From Icerya purchasi (taxonomy: Eukaryota > Arthropoda > Insecta > Hemiptera > Monophlebidae), in NCBI GenBank assembly GCA_039619475.1, contig CM077116.1, positions 461,093,576-461,157,575 on the forward strand: DNA of 64,000 nt, in the 5' to 3' direction. The position numbers and the translations under genes are program-made. This document shows, one piece after another, positions 31,794 to 43,161 of the stretch (the stretch's first letter is position 1; the number at the start of each line of letters is the position of its first letter). The notes beneath the pieces were generated by a model. It saw only the letters and a program-made list of their open reading frames with translations. It did not search any database and was not told the origin of the DNA.

Positions 31794-34213
31794 TTAACTT
31801 ACATTTAAATTTAAACTACTTAAACTAATTTCAAATTTTATTCTCTCGCGACCACGTTTTGTCTCTTTAGTTAGAGAGTCTTTCAAATTTATTTTAATCA
31901 TATTTTTTTTCACCCACATTTCGTCTTTTACATTTGGGTAAAAAAAAGTATCATGCTGTTTTTCAGATTTTCGTAAAAAGTTAATGAAATATTTGTCATC
32001 TTTTATTTGTGTCACTTTTCCTACGTAATATATATTTTTTTTTGCGACAAAATTACCAACTATAACCTCTTCCTGGCCAGTTTCATTGTCTTCTGAAATT
32101 TCCAAATCAGAAAAGATTTCGCCATCACTTTCATCACTAATGAGTTCACGATTAGGCTCATCATTTTCTTCCTCATTGGCAATAGGCTGTTTTTTCTTCT
32201 TGAGTTTGCTCAATGATTTGAGTTTTGTTTTTTCGGCACGTTCTTCCTTTTTTTTTGCCTCTTCGGCTTTTTTTTGTTCTTTCTTACGATTATAGTCTTG
32301 TCAGGCTTGTGATGTTATAACTTTGGGAAAAGTTTCCCATTTTCGTTTTTTAGATAGGCCAGCATAATTTGGCATCTGATAGAAAAATGCTTTTTTGAAA
32401 GGACTTGGAACTTGATTGTCTGGTGGTTTATACTTCTCCCTTAGTATTTGTTCTCCAGAAGATTCTTGCAGAGGATTTGCAGTTAAGCATGGTGTAATCG
32501 GTGCAACACGATCAATAAAATCCGTGCAAGTGAGCTCATTAATAGAAATTGATGGTGGAGTAACAAGTGGATCGTGACGAGAAATATTTTGAATACCTGA
32601 AATTGAAGGCGTTGACATTATCATTGTTTTAGAGTTTGCTAAGAATGAATTATCATTAGTCGTATTTTCACATAAATTTAGATCTGCACCAAGTAAAATC
32701 GAGACGGCTTCATCATTTTGTACGACTTGTGGATTTGCTTCACATTTAGCATCTTTCCACAGCTTGAAGAGCGATGTAATTTTATCTTCTTCTAATACTG
32801 TTTCTTCCTCCTCACCATGAAAAATTTTATTAAACAGTTGTATTACATTAGGTGCAATACGTTCCTCCAAAAGTTCAAGGAATATTACCGGCATTGTACT
32901 CGTATTGGTCGTATTATCGAAAAAACTATCATTCATGGTGCTCAAATTTTGTTTCTTCGTAAATGAATGATGTGATAGATCAAATTTGGAAAAATCAATC
33001 TGATCCACATCAAATGGACACAGCCCACACGTTCTGAACCCATTTATGAAAATTTCCTTCGGCAATGTGTCAAGTACTGTTTTTATCAATGGGCAAACAG
33101 TTGCATTAGTCAAGCTCGCACCATTATTATTTATTCTAAAAGACCGTACAGTATTCTTCCAACGTTGTTTAAATGAGCGAAAAACTGAAACATCCAAAGG
33201 CTGCATTATGTGAGTTGCATTTGGATATAAGGCAAGAACTTCAATTTTTTGTTGGCTACAAAATTCAGAAAGTTGTAATGTCAAATGCGAAACGTGTCCG
33301 TCTAAAAATAATAATACTGGTCTAGAAATATGTTGTTGCTTTAGCCATGGCTCGAATATATTCGCAATGTATTCAAAAAATACGGAACTCGTCATCCAAC
33401 CATTTTCCAAGCGCCCCACTCCCCATGAATTTAGAACTGATTCAGCTACATTCTTTGGAATTCGTTCGTAACGAAAGACAACCATTGGGGGAGCTAACTC
33501 TCCATTAGCATTACAAGTCAGCAGTACAGTTAAATTGTCTTTTTCGGAATTTTTGGACCGACGATATATAGTTTTATCACCACGGCTAGCAAATGTTTTC
33601 CCCTCATTTAGAGCCAGATATAATGCCGCAATTAAAAATTCTTCGCGGATCTTCAAAAACTGACAACAATTTATTTTCGTTCAAATATTTTTTCATGTCT
33701 TGAAACCAGTCTCGTATATTATTTTCTGTAATACTGCCTCGACTTTCTGTCAAATGTTGCGAAGTTCGTAATGTAATATCTGGGTGATGTTTCCTCCATA
33801 GCTTATACCACTTCTCTCCTGGTTGATTCTCTTTAAATTTTGATGGCTCGTTCAATTCTTTAAGATACTGGTGAGAGTTGTTCTTTTCCTATTCGAAATC
33901 CGGATTTGTGTTTTTCAACCTATCTTCAAATTCAAATGAAAGATAAGGATCTGGCTCCATACGGTACGTTTCTTTAAAAAAATTAAAACACCTTATTTAT
34001 TTCTTATTCATTCTATATTGACTCAGTAAGTATCTTCAGTAAACTTCACTAATCCAAATATAACTTACCCTTGTTCTCAAACTTATATTTTAATGTAGTT
34101 CGAGGCACATTATGTTTTTTGGCAGCAGTATAAGCCTTCATACCCTTAGCCATATCGAACAAAGCTTTCTCCATCCTGCTTTCATCGTAAGGCTGGGCTG
34201 GTTTCTTTGGCAT
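31794..34213 (-). pseudogene. pogo-like transposase (HTH_psq, CENP-B-type HTH, DDE_1), two exons, decayed
   Basis: Exon 1 starts at ATG 34213: a helix-turn-helix of pipsqueak type (KALFDMAKGMKAYTAAKKHN, VPRTTLKYKFENK), then a GTAAGT donor at about 34077. After a roughly 110-base AT-rich intron, an acceptor near 33965 continues METPYLS-like sequence (PDPYLSFEFEDRLKN). A stop near 33890 and an apparently short middle precede the CENP-B/Tc5-type block ENQPGEKWYKLWRKHHPDI. A frameshift near 33605 leads to the DDE_1 core: second Asp in LLFLDGHVSHL, third in IMQPLDVSVF, 35 residues apart. The first catalytic Asp (family N-[AC]-DE-[ST]-GF) is replaced by NCGIISGS. A TGA at 32301 precedes a 160-residue extension: Lys/Glu-rich, then acidic, then a beta-rich-looking block EVIVGNFVAKKNIYYVGKV. 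The gene is inactive as it stands. Confidence 0.88.
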
Positions 34214-34720
34214 CTAATTGTAATTCACAATAATAAAAGTAAACCACCACTGTCAATCATTAGATGCTTTCAATTTTTTTAATAAAACCAATGATTAACA
34301 TACTGTCAATCAACTGGAAGGTTGGTATATTTTTCAGACCAGTATTTGACACATCAATAAAAATGGCTACTACTGTCACATTTCATCCAACCAATACACA
34401 AATCGATACATTAGGATGTCCTCTATCAATTAGTCTTTATTCGAACACAATTATCATAAAGAGTTGAGAAAATAATATTAAAAAACCAAACTTACTTTTC
34501 TTAAGAATTTTTTTAGAAACTAGACAAATTAGGCGCACTTTTCAACTCTTGCAAATGAAACACAATTCACCACCTACCACGTGATTTTTATTCGATCAAC
34601 TAAATTAATTTGTTATTAACAGATGTATCCTTTATCAGATAGCTTTGGCAGTGTGACCATTTATCGTACATAAATCTTATTTTTGGCTTTCAAAAAAAAA
34701 AGTGTCAATCACTGGTACAC

Positions 34721-34744
34721 TGTCAATTACTGGTACCTCTACCT
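34721..34744 (-). repeat. Right terminal inverted repeat of pogo-like transposon
   Basis: Ends ACTGGTACCTCTACCT, followed by TA. It is the exact inverted copy of 31360-31383. Confidence 0.95.
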
Positions 34745-34989
34745 TACGTTATCTAGGCCACATCATGAGAGGCCAAAAATAAGAGATTATACGTCTCATT
34801 ATGGAAGGAAAGTTTTTGGGCAAAAGATCAAAAGGGCGCCCACAAAATTCGTGGACAAATGACTTTCATCGTTGGTTCCGCTGTTCACCCATTGAAATGT
34901 TCAGATCTGCCATGTCTAGAAAAGACATTGCCGTGTTGATCGCCAACCTTCGTAACGGAGACGGCGGATGAAGAAGAAGAAGAATATTT

Positions 34990-35690
34990 AATGCTGTTTT
35001 CTAGTGAAACTATTAATGTTAAGTTTTTATTCGGTTTTAAACACAATTGTCGTCGTACTTTTGTCTTTTTTATTTATTTTTAATTTTTATTTTGCAATGT
35101 AAATGAAAATAGTTCGATGAGAAATGTACACATATTTTTTTTTTACTTGCTCGCGGACAAAAAATTCGGATCGGATTACTAACAAAAACAAAAAAGAAAT
35201 AAAGTCTAATAAAAATACTATCGTTCTATTCTTTCTAGTAATTCACTCTTCAAATTCTGAACTATCATTTTTTAAGTACAATTGTATAATTTCGTTTTAT
35301 TTTCCATCTATATTATAACTTATTATGAATCTATGTGCTTATTGGTCTCTAGTTTATTATTCTTTCTACGAAGTCAATATTCTGCCAGACCATTTCTTCC
35401 TTTCTCGAACTGTAAAGTATGTTTTATATCCGGCTTTTCTTTCGTATTTCTAGTCTATGCTTCTTTTCTGAAGCTGATAACATATTCCTACTTTTATCGG
35501 TTTGTTGCATCGCGAATTCGTAAATTTAAATTTTGACGGTTTCTTTCGTTTTTTGAAACGATATTAATTTCTTAGCGCAGTTCATACACGTAATCGTATT
35601 TTTCGCCTTATTCGCGTCTTCGGGTCTACATCTGCGCCCTATGTTAATATTTTTTTTTTTTGTTGTTTTTCTACTTCCCCGTTCATTCTT
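34990..35690. other. AT-rich spacer, nothing recognised
   Basis: Short T-rich frames only. No repeat end or protein similarity was recognised. Confidence 0.45.
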
Positions 35691-35699
35691 TTAATCGTA

Positions 35700-37600
35700 T
35701 TTCCGTACAGTTTTATACATTAGAATCCGGTGAACGACGACGTGACTAAACGAGTCAGTACGATTTCTTCTTTTCTGTGTTTTTTGATGTATAGGTATTC
35801 CAGCATCATGTATAGCAGGCGGCTTGTTGGACGGTGGCGTTGTTGACCATTTGAGATTCCGAGTATCTGGAGCTGACTTTTTTACTGTTGCCTTTAGATC
35901 AGCGATCGGTATAGGCAGTTTAGGATAAGGTTTTTAAACAGTGATCCTTCTTTAGCTGCTATATCGGCAGAATCATTTTCAGTGATATCGACGTGGGGTG
36001 GAATCCATGCGAATACAACTCGAATATTCATCATCATTTTGTGCCGACCGTAACGATCGTGGCTAGATCAACATTTGTGCGATATATTTTTTCCAGCCTA
36101 TACGGTTTTCTGTTCTTCTTATAATTTGGTGAATTGGCTCTTGGCATAAATTATGTATCTGGTCTATCCATCTCATTGGGCATCTTCCTGGAGGTCGTTT
36201 GCCATCTATTTTCCGCAGTATTACCAGTTTTTCCAAACTATCGTCTTCTCTCCTCATGATGTGTCCAGTTAGATGTCACAATAGTGTGAATTATTTCTTT
36301 TGCTATTGAATGTTGTTCGGAATTATGTAAATCTTTTAAGCATTACAGCATCATAAAAGAATCTGTGCAGACAGTATATGAGTTGTTTCCATCCTTGGCA
36401 GATAAATCCGTGATAGTCAGTTCGATAGAGTATAGTTTTGCGGAAAGAATTATAAAGTTCCTCGTGGAAGGGAAAAGCGGAGAGTAATATCGGTTGAAGA
36501 GGCAACTTCGCATCCGACTCCGTATTTGTTTTTTGATGCGTCAGTAAATATATCTTTTTACGATGAGTATATCGAGAAATCATGTCCTTGTAGGAATTTA
36601 CCGGAATGTTTTTGTGTTTTGTATACTGCATAAGACTAAGATACATTGAAACAGTATAGTTGCTCCATCTTCAATTGATTTTATATGTTTTCTTATAGAA
36701 AGTTGTATTCTACATCTTGTTCCGATTCATCTTCAGATGGATTAAATTTCTGCTTGTCAGGAGAATGAGACTGGGTATTGCCATTAGAATTAGTTCTAAT
36801 ACGTTTCGAAGTTTCATAGAATTGAAGCAGTTGACGGTAGTGAATATTTAGGAACGTTAGAGGAAGAGGCATTTATAACGTGGTGAACGGGTAGTGACTG
36901 TTGGGTAGGTGGAGAAGGATCGGTTCGCAATTTCTGTGTTTTCTATTGGGTGCTCTACTTCTCCGTCAATAAACTGATTGCAATCATCCGCTTTATGGTC
37001 TTTCGTGCCACAACTAGAACAAGAGAGATCGTCCGAAGAAAGGAAATTACGGTAGAAGTGATCAGAATATGTTAGATTGAAGGAACTTGGTTAAGAGGAA
37101 AGATCATTTTCAGAATGGATATATATATGCTTGGCAGCGCCAACTTATGACACGAGAGAAAACATGTCGTCAGAGGGGTTAACGCGTAAAATGGCTATTG
37201 GAGATGAAAGTTTTAATTTAAAAGTATTCACAAGTACTTTTTCGATTTCTGAGTTTGGGATCATTGGCGAGACTTTAGAGAGGATTAGCTTTTTTCAAAG
37301 GTGCCTTTTTAAGTTTCCTCGTTTTTGTGAAACTATGTTTGTGATTAAAGCCTCCATGTCCTGCTTAGGATTTTTCCACGAGATCTTTATTAGAGAAAAA
37401 AATTACGACCCTATTACCGCTAACTCGATAGGGTAGCCATGATATTTATAGCGCCTCCGACTAAAATGATGGATAGAGAGAAGATAGTCGCCAATTTTAA
37501 GCTCTTTGAATACGATTAAAACTAATTTCTTAGTCTTCATTAGGATAGGTCATTGTTGTAATCGGAATAATTCGTTGTCTAATTTTATCTGCGTAGGGTG
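35700..37600 (-). pseudogene. Family B LINE, copy 2: ORF1 joined to RNase H by internal deletion
   Basis: In element sense the right part (37560 to about 36700) carries decayed ORF1: a counterpart of LSNVSATIPNSEI (KLILSKVSPMIPNSEIE), the FSRVISWRCQAYI block, and the knuckle CSSCGTKDHKADDC near 37000. Directly after it, RNase H begins: DIFTDASKNEYGVGCEV at about 36540 and, beyond an RTE insertion, FAWIPPHVDITENDSADIAA at about 36010-35930. The endonuclease and reverse transcriptase (nearly 3 kb in copy 1) are missing between 36700 and 36600. It has many stops and frameshifts. The family assignment rests on shared ORF1 blocks with 24764-26227; RNase H could derive from a sister family. Confidence 0.68.
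36020..36290 (-). pseudogene. RTE-like LINE, C-terminal fragment
   Basis: The minus strand reads GHIMRREDDSLEKLVILRKI, then GKRPPGRCPMRWIDQI and IIRRTENRIGWKKYIAQMLI, which is the C-terminal end of an RTE-type RT. It finishes in ATGATGATGAA at about 36025-36040, a simple-repeat end as in other RTE copies. It interrupts the RNase H remnant of family B copy 2. Confidence 0.8.
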
Positions 37601-38360
37601 GACGGGTTACTCGGACTATGGGCTTCATAGCAAATAAGTGATGAAGAAGCTCTATAATCGATAATTTCTTTATCAACGAGCAACGGTTCGTCGATTACCG
37701 GAAATAAAGCGGTAGTTAGAAAGTTAACTGTAGAGAATGGTAATAGTTTACGATTACGATAAGAGGTCGGACGCGATACGAACAGTACTGCCCTGTGATT
37801 GTTTTTCCTTTCTGCAGAATGTCTATGAGGATTATTCCTTTGGAATCCCAAAAAATCGTGGCCATAACCTTTCCAGCTGATGGAACTGTCTTTGCCGTCT
37901 TCGGAGCAGTTTCACCCGGAAAAATCCATTGTTTTGACTGTCTCTTGGTCTCCGGCGTGGAATAATGTATTCTGATTTTATCAACAGTGACGACTCGACC
38001 TAAGAAATCCTGTGGATTTCGCTTAAAGCGGTCCAAACGCTGCTTCGAAATTGTTAGTCGTATCTGCTTGTTGTTCACCAGTGAGCAATCGCGTCACTCA
38101 TCGGGCCGACACTTTTCTCACATCTATCTTATCAGTTAAAATCTTGATTGCCGTTCTGTACGAGACACCTACGGTCTCCTCTACTTTGCGCACTTTCGTT
38201 CGGAGATCAGCGAGAATCGTGTCATGGACCTTTTCAACGGTTAGCTCGGTACTCACGTCTGACGGGCGTTCTGGCGTTCTTCATCAAAAACAATTATACG
38301 ATCACGCTTAAACTCGTTAAACTAATATCTCACGGTTGTCATAGGTGGTGAATGGTCCCC
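37585..38360 (-). pseudogene. mariner transposase, decayed, full-length order
   Basis: In element order on the minus strand: an N-terminal HTH part near 38300-38100 (STELTVEKVHDTILAD, RKVEETVGVSYRTAIKIL, VTRLLTGEQQ), then the 120-codon frame 38078-37716 with LDRFKRNPQDFLGRVVTVDK, IHYSTPETKRQSKQWI, KTVPSAGKVMATIFWDSKGI and ILQKGKTITGQYC. The last blocks are hallmarks of mariner DDE transposases. The family VDETW motif, holding the first catalytic Asp, reads VDKIR, and the second acidic region is shifted out of frame, so it is inactive. TIRs were not identified. It abuts the 5' side of family B copy 2. Confidence 0.85.
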
Positions 38361-38604
38361 ATAGTCCGAATTTCACTTTTATTTTTTCGCATGTTTTTCC
38401 ATCCAAAAATAAAAAACGAATTCTTATTTTTTCCATTTTATCGAGAAATACAAAACATATGTGATACAACTGGCTGCCAAAAGAAAACTAACCTATGAAT
38501 TATTCTGAAATTCAGCATGATGTCGTTTAATAAACTGCAGTATACGATGGTAATGTCAATTTTACTCACCAGTGCCATCTGTTATCAAACACGGGTACTT
38601 ATTG

Positions 38605-39090
38605 ATCAATCTTCGTATCAACATTGCAAAACAGTTACATTTGATGGTCATTGGTAGTTTATTCCCAAAATTTGATAGTAAACAGGGATCAGTTTCCAGA
38701 AACCACTAAAAATAAAAAAAAAATGTGAAGCCGACTGGCGAAATCGGTCAAATTGCCTTGATTCCAACAAAATAATGAATCAAGCCGATTTGACCAATTT
38801 CGCCAGTCGGCTTTACATTTTTACTTTTTAAGAGTGATTTCTAGAAACTGATCCGTTCACTAGCAAATTTCGGGATTATACTACCAATGACCACCAAATG
38901 ATTTCTAATTAATCTATACCATTTAAATAAAGATTTTTAAAAAATTGGCGATTTTCGCAAGTTTATCGGCCAACTTTACATTTTTTTTTCAATGGTCTCT
39001 AGGAACTGAATCATCATTCCACTACCAAATTTGGGAACATATTACCAATGTCCACCAAATGATTCTTCATTGTTTTGCAATGTTCATTTT
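38605..39090. repeat. Fold-back repeat with a third, direct copy
   Basis: Positions 38640-38763 and 38778-38901 are inverted copies of each other around a 14-base spacer (core AAGCCGACTGGCGAAATCGG and its complement; outer parts GATCAGTTTC / GAAACTGATC and TGGTCATTGGTAGT / ACTACCAATGACCA). A third, more diverged copy in the right-arm orientation lies at about 38945-39090 (ACTTTACATTTTT, AGGAACTGAATCA, TTACCAATGTCCACCAAATG). The third copy extends further into sequence also present left of 38640. No coding potential. Confidence 0.85.
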
Positions 39091-39141
39091 AAACTACTAA
39101 AAATTTGTCGGCCAACTTCACACGGCCAAAGTGACGTTTTT

Positions 39142-39430
39142 TGTTTTTTTTTTTTTCAATGGGTTCGTCAACGAGGACATTAGCTCAATATATTTAAGAA
39201 AATAACGTTATATTCATAAACGTTTGAGGATAGAGGATAAAAATATTTCAAGGACAGGAATAACAGAAGCAGAAGGAAATGAGAGAATGTAAGAAGCACT
39301 TTTAAGGGGAGTAGGAATATCGAGCTTTTATAGAAAAGAGTAGAAGGACAGATGCTCAATAGAAAAGGTCGAACATTCAAACAAAACGTGATCAAAATCA
39401 TAAGGAATGTACGTGGAAGGGGGATGAAAA
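39142..39430 (-). pseudogene. Family N LINE, short 3' fragment
   Basis: T-run at about 39144-39156, then AATGGGTTCGTCAACGAGGACATTAGC, nearly the same as copy 1 at about 8012-8040. The minus-strand frame keeps the C-terminal ORF2 tail in decayed form (FDHVLFECSTFS-like near 39390, then YSFLYKSSI). It is 5'-truncated. Confidence 0.8.
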
Positions 39431-39689
39431 CAGCGACGTATTTGATAGATTATGCTTGACATGAAAGCAGCGACGTATTTGATAAATCATGCTTGACCGA
39501 TCCAAATGATTTTGCGGACCACTTGAGATATGTATTCAAAAATGTATTTTTTTTAAAGAAAAGAAAAAGAAAAAGAAATTATATAAATACATACATACAT
39601 ATATTTATTTTTTTATTACTATTGTTGTTGTCATTCTTCTTTTTCTTCTTGTTCACAATACGCGGTTACCGTATGCAGCCATCACGTAT

Positions 39690-40070
39690 GACACGATTCA
39701 CATGACCCGACTTTTTGCGGCACAAATTAGTCCATCTATAGAGGCGGATGATGTTCTGCGTTTACGGGAGTCTTCTACGTCCTACTCCTCTTCTTCCTTC
39801 AATTACCCATTGAAGAAGAACTCTTATTATCTCATATCTTTCTTCCCTGATGATGTGGCCGAAGTATTTGATTTTTCTATCCTCGATTGTTTGGAAAATT
39901 CTTTTTTAATTTTTCTTAATACTATTTCATTTCTCGTGTGCCCTGTCCAAGGTATCTTGAGCATACGTCGGTAAAACCACATTTCACATGATTCAAAAAA
40001 TAATTAACAGCTTTGAGAGAATATGTTGCGACTTTGATACCATATAACACTACAGTTGTCATTATTAATA
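39690..40070 (-). pseudogene. RTE-like LINE, RT C-terminal fragment
   Basis: The minus strand reads CEMWFYRRMLKIPWTGHTRN, then EIVLRKIKKEF and, after frameshifts, FGHIIREERYEIIRVL and VIEGRRGVGRRR. This is the same RT region as at 31200-31350 but a different RTE lineage. It is decayed and truncated on both sides. Confidence 0.78.
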
Positions 40071-43000
40071 ATTATTATACATAAATTAACAAGTATCGTT
40101 CAAAAATTATAATAATTAGGAAAAATTAATACTTGTGTTACTGATACAGAACAACATTAAATATTGTTACATGGACAAAATTAACAAATTTGAATCGATA
40201 AAAATAGTAAAAAATGCGTTATTGGTATCGTAATTTTTTATGAACGTATAATAAAATAAGTAGTCGCGACGCAGCATTACAAAACAAAAAGGGGAAACAA
40301 AAGAGATATTAGAACACTGCAATTGCAGTAAATAAAACGAAAAAGGATAAATTTATTAATATATTCAGACATTACGAAAATGTTTGTAAAACAACGCTGG
40401 TTTCTTCTGAAATCATGTAAAACGCACTAGATGGCCGTAGCTACCGCCAGTCGCGGTGTCAATACTCTTTCGTTAAGTTTTTCAGTTGGTATGCTTAAAT
40501 TTTTTCTCACGTCGTAATTTTAGCTTAAACAATGCGAACGTTGATGACTAAAAACAAAAATGCCAAAAAAAGGCGGTAACTTTTCATCATCGAAAAAAAA
40601 AAAAAAAAAATTGTTACATTTACAATCAAATAGTGTATTTATTAACCGCTTATTAACGATTTATTCGACTGTCATAAAAAAACAAAAACAAATACATCAA
40701 AGTAAATAGGAAAAACGATTAAATATTTTCTTCGAAGGATTGAAGAAGGATAGTTCTGAATCTAGACCGTTTCTATAGTAAGTCGCGACGAAAGCTGGAC
40801 TTAACGTATACTATAGTAGCGGCGCGTGAAATATGTAACAAGATACGTTATCGTTTATTAGCGCAATAATTTAGATACTTTGGAAACTTTTATCATTCTC
40901 GACTGGGACAATACCGAGAAAAATTGATCAATTCCCTAACGGATCTCGGCTGGTTAAATTGTTGGTTTACGAAGAAAACACGCTCGCCAGAAAATGGAGA
41001 TTCTGCTTCGGATGAGTTAATTTTCGTAGGTCGTTTCATCAAATAGCGCTAAGATTACACTTTATATTGCAGAACGGATTGCAAACACACGAATACTGAT
41101 TTCGTTTTACATCCCCGGGGAGAAGATAAAATTAGAAAAGAAAAATATCGAACGGAAATTTTTGTATTTCCGAAGTTATTTCATCATAACTGTACATAAT
41201 ATACACCGATGGTGTATGGTCGTAGGGAAATTCCATGAAATTTAAAAAAATATTTCGGAAGTAGATAATGTTTCTCAGTATGCGATTTTTACTAATTAAT
41301 TAATTGACGTTTAATGTACTCGTATACGATAACCCTACTGCGTGAATGAATAGAAGGAATCTGTCAATTGTGGAATCTACTTTTTATCTTTAAAAAGTAT
41401 CAATTTAAACGGTGGTCGAAAGAAAAGTTCTAACAATAGGGATCTGGGAACAACTTTTCCCAAGTAAACAGCTGGTAATATGTAATGGTCGCATATTTTC
41501 GAACCTTGTCTGTGACCAGTGATGTACCTGTGCGTCGAGTAGTTCGCTATAGATTTACTTTTCGATGTTAAAATTTTAAACAAATATTACGGCTTATTTT
41601 ATACACCACCGAGTTGTTAGAGAAACACTAATTAATTTCACATCTATTATCATCATTACAATTTATGTTCTAAATTATTTTCCATGTATTAAATCTATCG
41701 TATAGTACTTTATACAGATCATTTTTTAGCCCCCTTTCGGCAAATCGCAATATTTACTATAAAAAAAAAAATCGTAACTTTCTATTCGCAGAAAATACAA
41801 CAAATACTACTTATCGAAATTATTTAACATTCCTCCGTTCACGACTGTTTAATTTCGGCTTATTAAATTCATTTTATTTTCTAATTCAACGAATTTATCG
41901 CTTTCTAACTTTTTACTTTCATCGCTAGTAAGCAAAGTTTAACGTCGATTTACAAAACATATACCTCTTCCTAGGATGTTTCAAATACGATAAAGTATAT
42001 CCGAATGACATAATTTTCAAACAGATTGATGGCGAGATGTAGAGTACGCGCAATTCGGAACGGAGAATTAAAAACAATTCGTCGAATGGGGTTGTTGGTG
42101 AGAAAAATAAATTAAGAATAAAATTTACCGAACAACGGATAAGGGACACGGGGAAAGGTTAAGAAAAACATAAATTTTAGATTAGGCGCGGTTTTAAGTT
42201 AACGAGTTTCAGATTAGTTATAGCCAAGGGAAGAGAGCGAGAGCGCTCAAAATGACGCTTGTTGCAGCAGGCAGTTTCAATTAACCGGAGTCTAGTTTGT
42301 TATTATCTGGCCGATGTTAGGAGAGTAGTCGGATGAACAGGAATGGATGGTAATTTGCCAAGAAGAAGAACAATTCTTGGCTGGCGCGGTTGAGATGCTC
42401 AGCGTGTCTGCCGGGGAACAGAGGCATTCAGAAGATGTTTGAAAGTTTCAAAATCCAGACAGACTCGCGTTGCATTGCAGCTCGCTTTTATGTGTCTGGA
42501 CCTGTCACAGAAGATACCGAAGAAGACCGTGTTACTCATCCAAGCCCCGTTGGAATATCTTGCAACCTCGCTGCTTCTCACTTCGATACGCGCACCTGTG
42601 CATCACTATTCAGTTGCAGAATATGACAAGTTGCTTCCGCGAATGCACATCTGAAAGCTGGAACAACTTTATTTTGGCAGCTTAATTGCTTTTGTGCTGG
42701 AGATTAACTTTTACACTGCTGCTTCAGCCTTCAGTATTAACTTGATCCGTTCCAAATATCCATTCGTCAGCTTACGCGATCCTACGAACTAATTTATTCT
42801 ATTTCTTCTCTATCCGGTTGCTACTCATTTTTAATACCTTTTTTTTTCTTCTTTTTTTCTAGTAAACTGCCCGTTGCTTTACCCTTTTTTCTTCTTATTT
42901 CTTTCTTAATACAAATCCTTTTCTTTATTTCGAAAATTTCAATTGTTTTTCGGAAAATTTTTAAATTTTAGTAGATGACAGAAGCAGTCACATAATTTTA

Positions 43001-43093
43001 TTCTTCTGTTACCCACACTTTAATACGACAGCATTTTTTTCGTTAAATACAATAACTATAAAACTAAGTTTATTTAAGTTGTAAGAATCTATA

Positions 43094-43161
<68 letters not shown>

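Larger units (their letters stand above)
31360..34744 (-). mobile_element. pogo-like DNA transposon with 24-bp TIRs and TA duplication
   Basis: A 3385-bp element bounded by perfect 24-bp inverted repeats (31360-31383 and 34721-34744) and flanked by TA at 31358-31359 and 34745-34746, the target duplication of the Tc1/mariner/pogo superfamily. It carries one transposase gene on the minus strand (34213-31794). Extra copies of the TIR core, CCAGTGATTGACA-like, occur just inside both ends. Excising the element with one TA restores a continuous RTE reading frame, so both boundaries are exact. Confidence 0.95.
30933..34985 (+). pseudogene. RTE-like LINE, RT C-terminal part, split by a pogo-like transposon
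   Basis: 30933-31357 reads FKSIRYLGTFLDDSCSCKKE, LIKMKNLLSRTELNLGLRIRI and CYVFSVLLYGNESWTLN, then RRMLKI and VTNKEVLKRI in a shifted frame. This is the characteristic thumb region of RTE-type and related arthropod endonuclease-RT proteins. After removal of the DNA transposon at 31360-34744 and one TA copy, KESKL joins RYLGHIMRG exactly. Translation then continues LIMEGKFLGKRSKGRPQNSW to NLRNGDGG and a stop near 34970. The copy ends in a short GAA-type repeat (about 34970-34984), as RTE elements often end in simple repeats. It is 5'-truncated, so no endonuclease or catalytic YxDD is present. Confidence 0.85.

Noticed and set aside
42390..42685. Possible host exon with four overlapping frames
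   Set aside because: No domain, no convincing splice sites, frames open on both strands; left as unassigned.
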